A stretch of DNA of 64,000 nucleotides from Cichorium intybus (lineage: Eukaryota > Streptophyta > Magnoliopsida > Asterales > Asteraceae), in the NCBI GenBank assembly GCA_023525715.1, contig CM042016.1, positions 64,805,382 to 64,869,381 on the forward strand. The letters are read 5' to 3'. Position 1 is the stretch's first letter. Each line of letters starts with the position of its first letter. Below, piece after piece: positions 30,201-41,292 of the stretch. The notes beneath the pieces are model-generated. The model saw only the letters and a list, made by a program, of their open reading frames with translations, made no database searches and was not told where the DNA came from. Made by a program: the position numbers and the translations under genes.

Positions 30201-31833
30201 CCATATAATTTATAAAACCTATGTGTGCATGCAATGAAAAAAATAATGATGAGATATTAATAGTGTCTGATTAAATACCACATGCCAAGTTCTATGTTAA
30301 AACACTACTACAAGTGTTGCAAGTTATAACAATAAAAAGTTAAAAGACTACTACAAGTGGATGATAAAACAGGAATCAACTTTTTGAAAGAAAAAGAGGT
30401 TCTTGGGAAATTAAAGAGCAACAAATGCTCACACCTAAAATCCCAAATTCAACCTAACTCTAAATCCTTTCACACATATAATAAGTAAAAAAGCTCAATG
30501 TTGGTCGACCTATTCATTCTAACATCACAATGGAATTACAATATTCTTTAAAGAGAATGAACCTTGGCTCTATACCGAGAATAAGAATAATGAGGGCTAA
30601 AATACTTAAATACCCATTGTAAAAATGACATACCAAGTTAGGCCAAATAACCACTCGTCACATAATTTACCCAATTCTATCTATTTAACCCAACTGCAAA
30701 TCAAATTAAACCCAATTAGCATGTTAATGGAATATATTTATACCTAAACTTGACATCCCCTTTTATTCTAGCAAAAGGAACATATTGGCTTTAGCAATAT
30801 GTCTATTTTTTTAATGAATATAATATGTATGTATTTGTTGTCATACACATCCTCATTCTTATGCTATAGACTATAGGCTCTGTATATCAAAAGAGAACTT
30901 GAGACATATGGCAATGACTTAATTAGGATTGTGTAATCAGCTTCAAAGGCAGCAAGTAAATTTGATCATAGAGCATTTCATACCGAACAATATGCATGCT
31001 TAGGTTCCAATATGAGTAGCATAAAAAGATAATTAAGCATTTATAACACCAATAAATCAAGGTAAATGAATACTGACCAATTTAACAAGACGGGCGCGAG
31101 ATTCTCCGGGCATGGTAAGCTGCAGAAAAAAATCCAATGCTAACTATAAGTTAATGTAACACTACGAAGAACAACTAGATGCCCACATTTAAGTAAAATT
31201 AAGGTCTTTTGAAAAGCAAATTCCATATGGAGTTTGGTACCGGTTTACCACCAATTTGTTATATTTCTAATATTTGTTGTAAAGCATCCGGTTATAAGTA
31301 AATTAGAAAACAAATCAACTTCAATGTTGAATAGTTGTGAATGTGGTTTATAGATATGAAGTCTGCCTCCTCTTTCTGAACACAGGAAGCAAGTTTTTGC
31401 ATTACTATCCAAGTGCCCTATTAAAAGAAACCTAAATACATGATCGAGTTTCTAAAATAGAAGAAGCTGAATTTACGAGTCACTCACGTCTTGAGCCATT
31501 TGGGAAACAATATCAGCTAAATTTGAAGACACTTCGTCATCAGAAACTGTGTCGGAAAACTCAACCAACTCCAGTGCTAATTTACACTTGTGAACCGGTA
31601 GCTCTCCCCTAACCTAACAATCAGAAACAAACACAAATATATTTACAGTACGTGATAAAGATACAATCTATTCATATGGCATGAATACGAGCACTTACGA
31701 TATTCCAACAAAGTTCGTAAAGATATCGAATAACAGTTGCCGGGCCAGGTGGTTTGAAGCTAGTGCTTCCATTCTTCCATTCACGAATGCAATCTTCGGT
31801 GACGTATTTACAGTCCAGCGCCGGGAGAGACAT
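18814..31833 (-). CDS. THO2: THO complex subunit 2 (THO2), 29 coding exons
   Basis: THO2 is the large scaffold of the nuclear THO/TREX complex, which couples transcription elongation to mRNP packaging and export. In plants it also affects small-RNA production. Exons (high to low): 31833-31699, 31613-31488, 31119-31078, 30184-30062, 29943-29863, 29798-29727, 29661-29614, 29538-29470, 29389-29256, 29107-29032, 28677-28484, 28383-28303, 28232-28046, 27555-27340, 26593-26513, 26432-26313, 25982-25923, 25805-25678, 24226-24130, 24047-23919, 23831-23728, 23643-23463, 22580-22408, 22333-21727, 21652-21548, 20854-20699, 20617-20537, 20459-19245, 19176-18814. All junctions are GT-AG and the sum is 5184 bases, an open frame of 1727 residues. 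Plant THO2 similarity is collinear throughout: the N-terminal MSLPALDCKYVTE start, THOC2 N-terminal helical region (about 1-560), conserved Tho2 C-terminal region (about 890-1200, with a KRKKDKERIQE coiled-coil stretch), then a disordered Lys/Glu/Arg- and Pro-rich tail (1203-1727) encoded by the last two exons. I read the exons by eye, so small boundary errors are possible. Confidence 0.96.
21023..21466. mobile_element. Inverted-repeat element in THO2 intron 25
   Basis: The ends AGAGTAAACTACAGTTTTGG and the reverse complement of CAAAACTGAAATTTACTCCA match, giving a MITE/foldback-like element. The body is full of 'TTTGGTCC' phrases and contains a 92-base tandem repeat. The family looks like the widespread plant repeats with GGACCAAAA motifs. 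Confidence 0.65.
21160..21465. repeat. 92-base tandem repeat, three units plus a partial
   Basis: ACCACA(A/G)GGACCAAAAGTG begins at 21160, 21252 and 21344, and again as a partial unit at 21436. The spacing is exactly 92 bases each time, with very few mismatches. Confidence 0.9.
24239..24266. repeat. Poly(A) tract in THO2 intron 18
   Basis: About 28 A in a row on the plus strand. The rest of this 1.45-kb intron (24227-25677) holds no element or gene I can identify. Confidence 0.9.
26038..26266. repeat. Foldback element in THO2 intron 16
   Basis: CCCATCGAACTTTTCATTTT at the left is matched by its reverse complement at the right, giving arms of about 40 bases around a ~150-base loop. Short non-coding MITE or remnant. 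Confidence 0.7.
26636..27300. mobile_element. Tourist-like MITE in THO2 intron 14 with TTA target duplication
   Basis: It starts GGGTGCGTTTGGTT, and its right end, read on the minus strand, starts GGGCGTGTGTTTGTTT. TTA is duplicated at 26633-26635 and 27301-27303. TTA duplication with G/C-rich GGGTG... ends suggests the PIF/Harbinger (Tourist) class. The centre is expanded by a 65-base tandem array. No transposase. Confidence 0.72.
26801..27125. repeat. 65-base tandem repeat, five units, inside the intron-14 MITE
   Basis: ACTAAACTACCCTTTAT begins at 26801, 26866, 26931, 26996 and 27061, exactly 65 bases apart. The middle units are almost identical. Confidence 0.95.
27640..28020. repeat. Foldback element in THO2 intron 13
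   Basis: Arms of roughly 110-130 bases: the left arm around 27657-27770 (GGACAACATACCGGCTAACA) recurs reverse-complemented around 27905-28015. A poly(A) tract at 28018-28038 follows, close to the exon 13 splice donor. No coding content. Confidence 0.75.
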
Positions 31834-32074
31834 GAATAAAGAAGAAACCAGATTAAAACCCTAGAATTGTCTACGTTTGATTGGGGAATACTATGGCTAG
31901 GTTTTTCAATTCATCAGGCTAGGGGTTTTGAGGTCTGCTATTTCCAGGTTTCCCCTTTTTGGTTGATTCAAAGAAATGCAATTTGCAAATAAGATGGCGT
32001 ACATCTAGCCCGTAGCTGCCTATGAGTATAGTACCCAATAAACTGTCTGGAGGTTTTTTTTTATTTATTTATTT

Positions 32075-32082
32075 TAGGGTTT
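32075..32082 (-). promoter_or_regulatory. Possible telo-box upstream of THO2
   Basis: AAACCCTA on the minus strand about 245 bases upstream of the THO2 start codon. Telo-boxes of this sequence are common in promoters of plant growth and housekeeping genes. The short motif alone proves little. Confidence 0.3.
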
Positions 32083-32084
32083 TT

Positions 32085-33065
32085 TTTTATGTCCTTATAA
32101 AGGTGTATTATTAGTTATATATCATCATAAACTTCTAAATTACACATATATCCTTATAAATCTAAACAATTAATTTAAATGATAGTTAATCTATTTAAAA
32201 ATAACAAAACTGATTTTATATTACATTATAACTAAAGGACCAAAGTACCCTTGTTCAATGTTTCCATAATCTGATCATTCACGTCTTCACGTTCACACCT
32301 TCACGATCAACTTCAAGATCAGAACATAGATGCTCAATTCCTTCAGGACTGTTCACAATTACACAGGTTCAATTCGAAAAATACTTTGGAATGCTTCAAA
32401 TCGGAATTGACTATGCAAATCGAAAGTGAGGGAAATTGAAAGTGAGGGAATCGCCCTTTGCTGCAATTTGAGTGTGCTTTAAATCGGAATTGAGTGTGCA
32501 ATTGGAACTTCTTCATACCTTGCTTCAAATCGCCCTTTGCTTCAATCGACTTCAACAATGACGACCCCACCACCACCAGCTACGCCTTCGACGAAATCGC
32601 CATTTGCCTTTTGCATCCGCTGATCGACGAATGACAGATTCAATGAGATGTGATTAGATGCGTAGAACTCGATCTGTAAAACTCGATCTGTGATTAGATG
32701 CATAGAAATCGATCTGTAGAAAGAACTCGATCTGTAGAACTTTGCAAAATTCTGATAGATGTAATAGATGCGTAAAACTCGATCTGTGAATAGGACGTAG
32801 AATTGGATCTGCGATTAGATTTGGGTTATTGGATATAGAGAGGAGGGTAATTTAGTAAATTTTAATTTTATTAGTTTTCTGAAAAGAAAATTTCAATTTA
32901 GTATTAGTTTTCTAATTTCTTAAGTAATTAATTATTATTAAAATCTAATATTGGGTACATATGTGAGTTTAAATGTTTTATAATGATATATATGTAATTT
33001 AAAAATTTATAAGGATATATATATGTAATTAACAATGTTTAGGAGGATATCAACAAAATTGTCCC
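32085..33065. repeat. AT-rich foldback-like element upstream of THO2
   Basis: The left side carries AAATTACACATATATCCTTA (32135-32154). The right side carries the reverse complement of a very similar phrase near 33000-33025. The two ends therefore form diverged inverted repeats around a core containing short tandem repeats. The exact ends are uncertain. Confidence 0.45.
32651..32815. repeat. Degenerate short tandem repeats (CTCGATCTGT units)
   Basis: CTCGATCTGT or close variants recur six to seven times, interleaved with GATTAGATGCGTAGAA. Non-coding. Confidence 0.75.
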
Positions 33066-33288
33066 ATTATTTTATTTGTGAAAATACAAAACTAGTCATT
33101 TTATTATTATAGAAAATATGTTTGCATTCATAACAAAAATAGGTGTACAAAAAACCGGTTCATGATCCGAATTCGGTTTTTAATTCGATCCGATCCGGTT
33201 TCCTTTAAATCGATCCGATTTGGATATATAAAATTTAAAACTGAATTGAAAACAGTTTTAGCCGAACCGGTTTTGACCACGTTGACCC

Positions 33289-33799
33289 TGTTAAGTGTGA
33301 TTTGACAAAATGTGGAATAAGAACGAACACCGATCAGGATCCAATAAGTCGAATGCTTGTATTGATCAAAGGTTTTACAATATGATCTTTTACAATGTAA
33401 TTGTTTCTCTCCCTATGATGTAACTCACTCCCTTTAGAATCATTAGCTACAAATAATAATAAAATCAGTATTTATAGTCTAGCAAACTAATGAGCCCAAT
33501 GTACAAGCTCACAAACATAAGCGAAATAGAATAATAATAACGTAAAGATCGAATCAAATATCCAAGGTGCCGAATGATTGATTATCAAATATGTGATGTG
33601 TACAAAAGATCTTGCTCCAATCCATAGGATGAGCATAAGCAAATACAATCTCATATTGTGAGCTCTACCTAACAAGTGACTACAACTAGACTATATATAG
33701 GTAGGCTACAAATTAGGGCAAAGCCCAATAAGCAAGGTTTTACAATGGGCCGACCAAGCTTCCAAACATCAATCCATATAGGGCCTTTGTACCCCAACA
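33289..33799 (-). mobile_element. Copia-type LTR fragment (3' LTR, minus strand)
   Basis: On the minus strand it begins TGTTGGGGTACAAAGG directly after a purine tract (TTTGAGGGGGAGAT, 33800-33814) and ends in TTAACA. The 511-base length with polypurine tract fits a 3' LTR of a minus-strand copia element. Its 5' LTR and pol are not present. Confidence 0.6.
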
Positions 33800-34784
33800 A
33801 TCTCCCCCTCAAAGGGTGGAATGGATGATGTGTCGCAAGATAGCAAATGAACACTAGCGGAACCGAAGAGATGACAACACGGGGTGTAGAAACGAATCCT
33901 CGAATCTCCAAACGTCGGTAATCTACAAAATGAGTCATGGGATAATGGCATGATAAGAACCGTGGTATAGAGGATATCCGCAACCTCAAGCAAAAATAGT
34001 AATCCCGAAGATAAACATAAGCGAACACTCATCAAGTAAACCCACTTCGGAATCGAAATCCAATCGTCTCATATACGTGAAAAACTCCCTCTCAACGTAT
34101 CATCGGTCTTCTTAAAATGTGATCGTGAAATAACCCGCTAGATATGAGAATGCGCTCAATCGGGAAATTCAATAAAAACTCCCCTCGACTTGAGCGTATT
34201 CCTCAATGCCCAAAAATTCGACAATTTCTTTGTAGCAATATGAATAATGGAATTCAAAAAATTTCTCTTGTTCTTGTTCATCCGTTCTTGATCACCATTC
34301 ATCCAAAAAAATTGTTTTCGATGTGGGGGTTTGGCTTTGTTTAGAGTAAGGTTCCAAAATTTTACAAATGGGTTAAAGAATTGGGTTTACTGTGGGTTTT
34401 TGAAATGGGTTTGGATGGATTTTTGTTTGTTGAGTTCGGATGTGTTTGGGCTGAAATTGTTTTAAGTTTGGCTAAAAGAGGTCCGATGGGTATGTGTTGG
34501 GTTGTGAAAACCAGATAAAATGTCCAATGGGTTTAAAGGGGATTCAATTAGAAATGGGGATCCGAACTTTTGTATATCTTTGACCTACAAAGTCAAAATT
34601 GACTTTGTCTTCTCCATTCTATCATACCATCTCCTTCAATCATCTGTTTCCATCAGTGGCATCATCTATGTTGCAGATTAACCCTCTCCAACTTCATATT
34701 TATCAGCTCAAAGCTACTCACCAGATCCGAAGACATCCATCATCTCCGTAGGTCTTCGGATTGCATCTGATTTCGCATTATCTC
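33800..34784 (-). mobile_element. Polypurine tract and decayed internal tail of the copia fragment
   Basis: The polypurine tract at 33800-33814 is followed by about 300 bases with no usable frame, then GT/TT-rich sequence up to the next LTR at 34785. I recognise no pol motif. Beyond about 34150 the origin is unclear. Confidence 0.4.
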
Positions 34785-35677
34785 TGTTGGGAATATGTTG
34801 TATAAATTTGATGATGTCAATTTGTATTAGATAGTTATTTTAGACTGCTCATTGTTGACAGCCAGTCTTGTCTAATAACTGTAAATATTATACTTAGACA
34901 AGCTGAGCTGTCAGGCAGTATTTCATTTATAATGTAAATGTTGGAGCTGTCAAATACTAAAGCGAAATCGACCAAAGTAAATATAAGTATGTCTCAGCTG
35001 CTGTCCTGGAACTGAAAAGAGTGAAGTGTTTGAAGCTGATCAGCTGATGTTGATACTGAAGACGGACAGCTGCTGTTGTTACTAAAGATAATCAGTAGAT
35101 GCTGATACAGAAGACTTGCTGATCAAGCATCAGCTGCTGCTGTCGCTGGTGCTGATAGGATCAGCTGGTACCGATAGGATCAGCTGGTGCTGATGTTCAT
35201 CAAGCTGAAGCTGAAGCTGATAAGCTGAAGCTGAAGCTGACTTTCGTGCTGATCCGACTGAAGGTCAGATCTGATCTTATCTTGGAGATCAGATTTTTAT
35301 TATCCCTAAAGATTTGAATTCCTAAAATCTTGGGATATGGTTTGATTGAAGATCTGCAGATAATATTGGATTGATATAAAGATCTGCAGAGATTATATTT
35401 TGACTGAAGATTATCCTGATTTTTAGGAGATTATCCTAGAGCGTTTTATGACTATATTAATCAACAACCTCTGTGTGAAAAGGTTGGTGATTGATGATTT
35501 TCGTTAGTGACGAATTAGAGATATTTACAGCTTAGTGTTTTAGTTCTTTTGTGTAATCTGTGTGATAAAACAAAAACCCCTCAATAAATAAACTGTGTGA
35601 TTTATTTGTTGAATACTCGTGTTTATTCTGTGTTTCTGTAAGATTCATACACGAGTGTTTAGATCGAGGGACCAACA
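34785..35677 (+). mobile_element. C2 element: extra left LTR (893 bases)
   Basis: It starts TGTTGGGAATATG and ends GGGACCAACA. A near-identical LTR follows at 35703, and the same LTR appears at 63259. The LTR is rich in AGCTGA/CAGCTG phrases (near 34990-35230). Between this LTR and the next lie only 25 bases, so a complete internal region has been lost between them. Confidence 0.9.
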
Positions 35678-35702
35678 AGTGGTATCATCAAATAGGGGAG
35701 AT
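35678..35702 (+). other. 25-base deletion scar: primer-site start fused to polypurine-tract end
   Basis: It reads AGTGGTATCA (start of the C2 primer site, compare 36581) directly followed by TCAAATAGGGGAGAT (the sequence before the C2 right LTR, compare 63240-63258). The fusion point has short shared ATCATC-like sequence. The whole internal region of one C2 copy was deleted between the two. Confidence 0.85.
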
Positions 35703-36580
35703 TGTTGGGAATATGCTGTATAGATTTGATGATGTCAATTTGTATTAGATAGTTATTTTAGACTGCTCGTTGTTGACAGCCAGTCTTGTCTAATAACTGT
35801 AAATATTATACTTAGACAAGTTGAGCTGTCAGGCAGTATGTCATTTATAATGTAAATGTTGGAGCTGTCAAATACTAAAGCGATGTCGACCAGAGTAAAT
35901 ATAAGTATGTCTCAGCTGCTGTCCTGGAACTGAAAAAAGTGAAGTGTCTGAAGCTGATCAGCTAATGTTGATACTGAACACGGACAGCTGCTGTTGTTAC
36001 TAAAGATAATCAGTAGATGCTGATACAGAAGACTTGCTGATCAAGCATCAGCTGCTGCTGTCGCTGGTGCTGATAGGATCAGCTGGTACTGATAGGATCA
36101 GCTGGTGTTGATGTTCATCAAGCTGAAGCTGAAGCTGAAGCTGACTTTCATGCTGATCCGATTGAAGGTCAGATCTGATCTTATCTTGGAGATCAGATTT
36201 GTTATTATCCCTGAAGATTTGAATTCCTAAAATCTTGGGATATGGTTTAATTGAAGATCTGCAGATAATATTGGATTGATATGAAGATCTGCAGAGATTA
36301 TATTTTGACTGAAGATTCTCCTGATTTTTAGGATATTATCCTGGAGCATTTTATAACTATATTAATCAACAACCTCTGTGTGAAAAGGTTGGTGATTGAT
36401 GATTTTCGTTAGTGACGAATTAGAGATATTTAAAGCTTAGTGTTTTAGTTTTTCTGTAATCATTGTGATTAAACATAAAACCCTCAATAAATAAATTGTG
36501 TGATTTATTTGTTGAATACTCGTGTTTATTCCGCGTTTCTGTAAGATTCATACACGAGTGTTTAGATCGAGGGACCAACA
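35703..36580 (+). mobile_element. C2 element: 5' LTR (878 bases)
   Basis: Same LTR as 34785-35677 with about fifteen small differences, including a shorter GCTGAAGCTGAA run. It is followed by an intact primer site and the C2 internal region, so it serves as the working 5' LTR of the nested element. Confidence 0.9.
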
Positions 36581-36582
36581 AG

Positions 36583-36594
36583 TGGTATCAGAGC
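36583..36594 (+). promoter_or_regulatory. C2 primer-binding site
   Basis: TGGTATCAGAGC two bases after the LTR end, matching the initiator tRNA-Met primer type. Confidence 0.9.
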
Positions 36595-36877
36595 AGTTTA
36601 GAACAATTGTTCTAATATCCATTCAAGTTCAGAAGGTTAAAAGTCCGTTCAGAATTACAAGATCCTCAGAAGAAGAAAAGAAATATCTCAGACCATTCAA
36701 TCATCAAAAACCCAGTATATTATATCTAAAGAAAGAGTAGAAGTATAGAGAAATTTGAAGTCCAGATCCAGATCAAGATCAGTCTTTCTTCATCCTTTTT
36801 CGTCACCAAAAGTAACATCATCAGAGTATCTGAAAGAAGAAAAAGTCTATAAGTGTGTTTATCTCATTTCTTGACAA

Positions 36878-37405
36878 ATGGAGAAATTCGATTTTGGAAT
36901 ATATAAATATTTATGGTGTTTTTATATTGGAGACCACTTTCATGGACAGTATACTGTTTCTGAGATGAGGGAACACTTTTCAAATCATAAAATCTCCAGA
37001 ATTACTTTAGTGGGTTCTGATGAACCTGGTAAACCGACTAGACTAAGAGAACTATCTTGTTTTCCGAGGCTGATACAAGAACAAGAACCTTTACCTTTTG
37101 GCTTCAAGGCTGAACTGCAGTTAAGAGACAAAGACATTAATCAGAAACAAAAGGAGATAGAAGATCTGAAACACCAGTTAATGAATATGGAGAAAAATAT
37201 TTCAAATCTGGAGGGCAAAGAAGAAGAAATGTGTGTTTTGAAAACAAAGTTGACAGAATGGGAGAAAAAGACATCAGATTTGGAGATCAAACTCAGGGAA
37301 AAGGAAGATTTATCTTATCAGCCCTGTAAGTGTTCATCAGCTTCAGTGTCTAAACCTCACCCTGATGAAACTCATGCTGATAGACCTCATGTTGACAGAA
37401 CCTAG
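36878..37405 (+). CDS. Gag-like coiled-coil protein of C2 (175 aa, probably truncated)
   Basis: The first ATG after the primer site opens a 175-codon frame. Residues 1-75 are a compact domain I do not recognise (FDFGIYKYLWCFYIG at the start). Residues about 80-155 are a heptad-rich charged coiled coil (KQKEIEDLKHQL, EKNISNLEGKEEE), followed by a short CKCSSASVS segment. It ends at a TAG, and the same frame stays open for about 170 bases beyond, so the original protein was longer. Position and coiled coil suggest a gag role; no zinc knuckle is visible. This could be a decayed SIRE-like gag. Confidence 0.5.
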   Translation: MEKFDFGIYKYLWCFYIGDHFHGQYTVSEMREHFSNHKISRITLVGSDEPGKPTRLRELSCFPRLIQEQEPLPFGFKAELQLRDKDINQKQKEIEDLKHQLMNMEKNISNLEGKEEEMCVLKTKLTEWEKKTSDLEIKLREKEDLSYQPCKCSSASVSKPHPDETHADRPHVDRT

Positions 37406-37868
37406 GATAACAAAACTCTACCTGGTAAAACACAAAATCCTCTACACAAATCAGCCCCAAACCATAAACAATCCCCAAACACTCCATCAAAACCATCACT
37501 ATTCTACGACGAAAAACACAAACTCAGACTCAAACATCCACTTACCACAGTCACACCCAACCTAAGACCATCCTAAAGAAGCCTACCCTGAATACAGCCC
37601 CTCCTTCAAAGACTCCCTCACAACCCATTACCAACACTAAACAAACCAGAAAACCTCAAACATACACTGCCAAGCCAGCTTTGATGAGACAGCTCCATCT
37701 CATGCAGATGAATCAGCACAAGCTCACACTCTCAGACCCGATCCAACTCATGCTGACAAAAGAACTCAAGCCACCAGTAGATTTCAACCCTGCACACCAA
37801 ACAAAGTATATCCATGTTTTAGATATTCATTTTTCAGGTCAAAACACACAAAAGAAAAGAAACAGAAG

Positions 37869-38166
37869 AAGATGAAAACAAAGAAGATCTGGGTTCCAAA
37901 GAATACATCTCGTGTAACAAAAAAGATGAAGTGGGTGTGGGTCCCCAAGAACACATGTCCACTTCCTGAAACAAAGCCTTCCAAAGAAATCAGAAAGATA
38001 TAATGGTTCAAATGTTCTGGAAAATTTGATGAAAGAAGTCTTGAAGTGAAGAAGAGAGCTGCAGAATCACCAGCTCATAGTGTTATATTTGATCAGAGAC
38101 ACTATGTTAACAAGAGGTATGTTCCAACACTCAAACTCATATGGGTTCCTAAGGCATGTTGTTAAA
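37869..38166 (+). pseudogene. C2 post-gag region with three WVPK motifs
   Basis: One frame gives IWVPKNT (tryptophan codon 37890), WVWVPKNTCP (37938) and LIWVPKACC (38142), all in phase. One stop lies between the second and third. Repeated WVPK segments between gag and pol are seen in plant copia elements. The frame ends in a stop just after the third motif and no pol follows. Confidence 0.5.
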
Positions 38167-39988
38167 TGCCGAGAAATGTGAGAGATAATTGACCTTATGT
38201 GTATATCGTGTGGCATCTCTCCAAAAGAAAAGTGTGAAAAGATTAATCTATTGTGGTGTTATGAGTATTCACAAGATATTTGCCAAAGATTTTACACAGT
38301 GAAAATAATTTAAAAGGGTTGAGTGTGAAAGAGGTTGTCGTATCTCTGTGTGATTTTTATTGGGAAAACTTTTCTATAATAATGTTTTGTACTGAGAGGA
38401 GACTTATGTCTTTACCAAAGATTTGTTCAGTAAATAAGAAAAGAAGGAACATGGTCACGTCGTTGTCATAACTATATGAAGACTACATGTATGGTGATCT
38501 CAACAGCTATTAATCCATGGTCAATATTTGATGAAGATATTTTCAAGATCTCATTGTACAAGAGAGATAGAGACACTTCTTTTTCTGTCAAGAAAAAGTC
38601 TCGAGTAAAGAAGTGTCATCTCATATATCTCAAAGAGTCAACAGTTACTTGGTACATGGTGTACTTTTAAAAAGCTGCAAATGTTTAGGCTGTCTTCATG
38701 CTCTATAAAGAAAAGTCGAAATGTCAATTTCAATGTCATTGAAGGACATTTCGTGGCTAAAGGAAAGAACTATGGTTGTTTAACCATAACATTATAAATT
38801 TCTCTTTTACTCGTGGGTTTACAAATAAACAGGCTATCAATTTCATGTGGCCTATCGAGGATGCAAGTGATTTAATTTTTAAATTGGAGATTTTGTTCTA
38901 AATGAAAAATAAAGAAGTGTCATGGCCTCATGGGCAGTTGGGAAAAAGACTAGATAAATGAAAGTAGCTGGATCCTCATGCAAGCTGTTCCGCAGCTCGT
39001 CTCCCCTCCTCTCTCTAACACAACCTACGTACCTCCTTCATCTCTCCTGCACCTATGTATCCCTATCTCCTTTTTAACTACAAGTACCATCACCTAAATC
39101 TCTTTTTCCTACTATAACACTCCACCGCTTCAATCTCGTTCCATACCACCTGCAAAACCCATCCAACCCAAAATCCTCCTTACCAACACATGACACGTAT
39201 CTAGCCTTGTGGTTAATTCAAAAGCATGCATATATGGCTTATTCTTTTTCAAGGAAAGGAAAGGTGTGGCACTTTTCTTTCTTATTCATGCACGTGGCAT
39301 GGTTCCTTTTTTGTCTGATCCCTCTTCTCATTTTGAAGCAAACCCAATGATAAGTGTTTCAAGGGGTATTATGCTCCAAATCTACAAAGGAATGATATTC
39401 TTTTAATTTTCACATGGGTTTTCAAAATATATGTGTTCATATGGTTGGATTTACGTGGCCGACTGTGAGAAGACCGAGAAAAGAAAGAGCAAGTCACAAA
39501 AGTTACGTGGCCGAAGCATAGATGGTTAACATATATTATGAATTTTCTTTTCATATGTGTACATTCACCAGGTGTGCAAAATAAAAGGAAATGTCATATT
39601 TTGGTAGTCCACGTGGATGGGTGACTCGGTTTTCACAAAGTCAAATATGATGGGTGTCATTGTTCGCATTCAATGGCAACATGCAAGAAATTCGTTAATT
39701 CAAAGTCAAACATTGTGGGTATTTATTGTATTCAAATATTTAAATAACAACGATGATGGAGAATTCCAAGTAAGAAGCGACAAACGATGATTGGGGTTGG
39801 TAAATTCTAAACTGCGGTTAGTCAAATGATGATGAGCAAAATGGTTGTTGAATATACGCATATTAACAACAGATTTTCTAGTGGGGCTGCAGAATGATTC
39901 GGATTGCCATTTGTGATCTCCGTCGAATGTTAATATCATGCTCCACGTTGGCATTTTTTTCAACAAAAATATTTTTTGTACCGCATGA

Positions 39989-41277
39989 TGTAAGACCCGT
40001 TCCGCCTTAGGGTTCGTGTTTTTGGGAAATTTCTAGAGTGGAGTCGACTGGTTTCAGCAGAGGCTCTTTGGTTCCAAGGCTTTGAAGGCTTGAAGGAAGA
40101 GATACAACGTGGGGAAAGGCTTGTAGTCGATCGGGTGCATTCCTCTGTTCTCCAGAAGCAAGGTAAGATGATCTACCTTCTGATATTTCATTTTATCTCG
40201 TATTAAGGTGTTATCCCTTGGTTAGTAGTCTTAGATGACTTGTAACACTTAGGGTTTGGACCAATGATATGCATGGACTTGCATGTCCATGAGGAAATGA
40301 TCTTAGGGTAGTTTCTGATCCTAGGAAGGGTATGGAGTGAAACCCTAGCCGATGACTGAATTGATTTAGGGCTTAGAAGACTTTGGATTAATACGAGTTC
40401 GCGGCGCGAACAGGCTATGTCAGCGACGCGGGTTCGGCTAAGCCCCGTAACTATGCGGAGATAGCCACGACGTGTAGGGTAAGAAGCCACGCCGCGGCGA
40501 GCGGCTGTTTGACCCAAAAGCTTAGTTTCGACCAGTGTTGGTTACCAAACATGGGGACTGACCTTTAGGCAAGTCTATAGAAGTTTAGTCAGTGCTTGAC
40601 ATGTTGTGTATGTGGGATATAGGTGTGTGGACGAGCTAAGTGGGGATATTAAAGTATATATGTGCGGTTTCGAATCAGGTGAGTATCCTCACCTTACTAT
40701 ATGATGTTGCATGTTAGGCATCTTGTGTGTTATTTACAGTTATATGATTTGCTCTATATCTGTGGTATTTGTTGTTGGGCTCAGTACTGATGCGTATCCC
40801 CTCGTAGCTGTTGTATGGCGAGTTGGACTGTTGCCTTGTCCCATAGCTGTTGTATGATGGGCTGGGCCATAACCGGGAACCCATAGCTGTTGTATGATGG
40901 GTAGAACCTCCCCGTGTCCATAGCTGTTGTATGATGGACGCCCGTAGCTGTTGTATGGCGGGTAGGGTCGGGTCGTTCTCGAGGACGGGTTGTTTAATGT
41001 GTGGGCATGTATGGTAATTTGTGGACTCACTAAGCTTTAAGCTTATCCGTTGATTTTATAACATTTCAGGTATTTCAAATGACAAAGGGAAGGGCAAGGC
41101 TTGACGGCAACGCATCACATACAAGAGATTTATGTTAATAAACTATATTAGTATTTTCAAATGTTTTCGCTGTTGGTTTAAGTAATATGTTGAACAGTTT
41201 TATTTTTTTGGAATAAATATTTTAATGGAACCTTGGTAATAAATGAATTTTAAAATTTTTGAAATTGGGGCGTTACA
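39989..41277 (+). repeat. G3 5' LTR with internal deletion
   Basis: 1289 bases against 1451 for the 3' LTR. The missing 162 bases lie after GTTCCGCC at about 40006, with GCC shared at the break. The deleted part includes the TATA box present in the 3' LTR at 46783-46790. It carries five TAGCTGTTGTATG units (40805-40965). Confidence 0.92.
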
Positions 41278-41280
41278 AAT

Positions 41281-41292
41281 TGGTATCAGAGC
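41281..41292 (+). promoter_or_regulatory. G3 primer-binding site
   Basis: TGGTATCAGAGC three bases after the 5' LTR. Confidence 0.9.

Larger units (their letters stand above)
31834..33288 (-). other. THO2 upstream region (5'UTR/promoter) and AT-rich repeats
   Basis: No other gene is visible. Roughly the first 250 bases upstream of the ATG should hold the 5'UTR and core promoter; I cannot place a transcription start. Beyond that lies an AT-rich foldback-like stretch, then sequence rich in GATCCG/CGGTTT up to a copia LTR at 33289. Confidence 0.5.
36581..39988 (+). mobile_element. C2 internal region, first segment
   Basis: It contains the gag-like ORF (36878-37405), a region with three in-frame WVPK motifs (37890-38153), then 1.8 kb without a supported gene. 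I see no RT, RNase H or integrase motif. The last kilobase carries repeated ACGTGG motifs and the phrase CATGGGTTTTCAAAA. G3 interrupts it at 39989. Confidence 0.75.

Noticed and set aside
33487..34035. Minus-strand open frames of 60-120 codons
   Set aside because: They overlap a copia LTR and its polypurine tract and show no known domain.
40740..41030. His/Tyr/Asn-rich open frames with repeated PSYNSYG-like phrases (also 5696-5989 and 47509-47826)
   Set aside because: They are the reverse strand of the LTR minisatellite and recur only because the LTR recurs.
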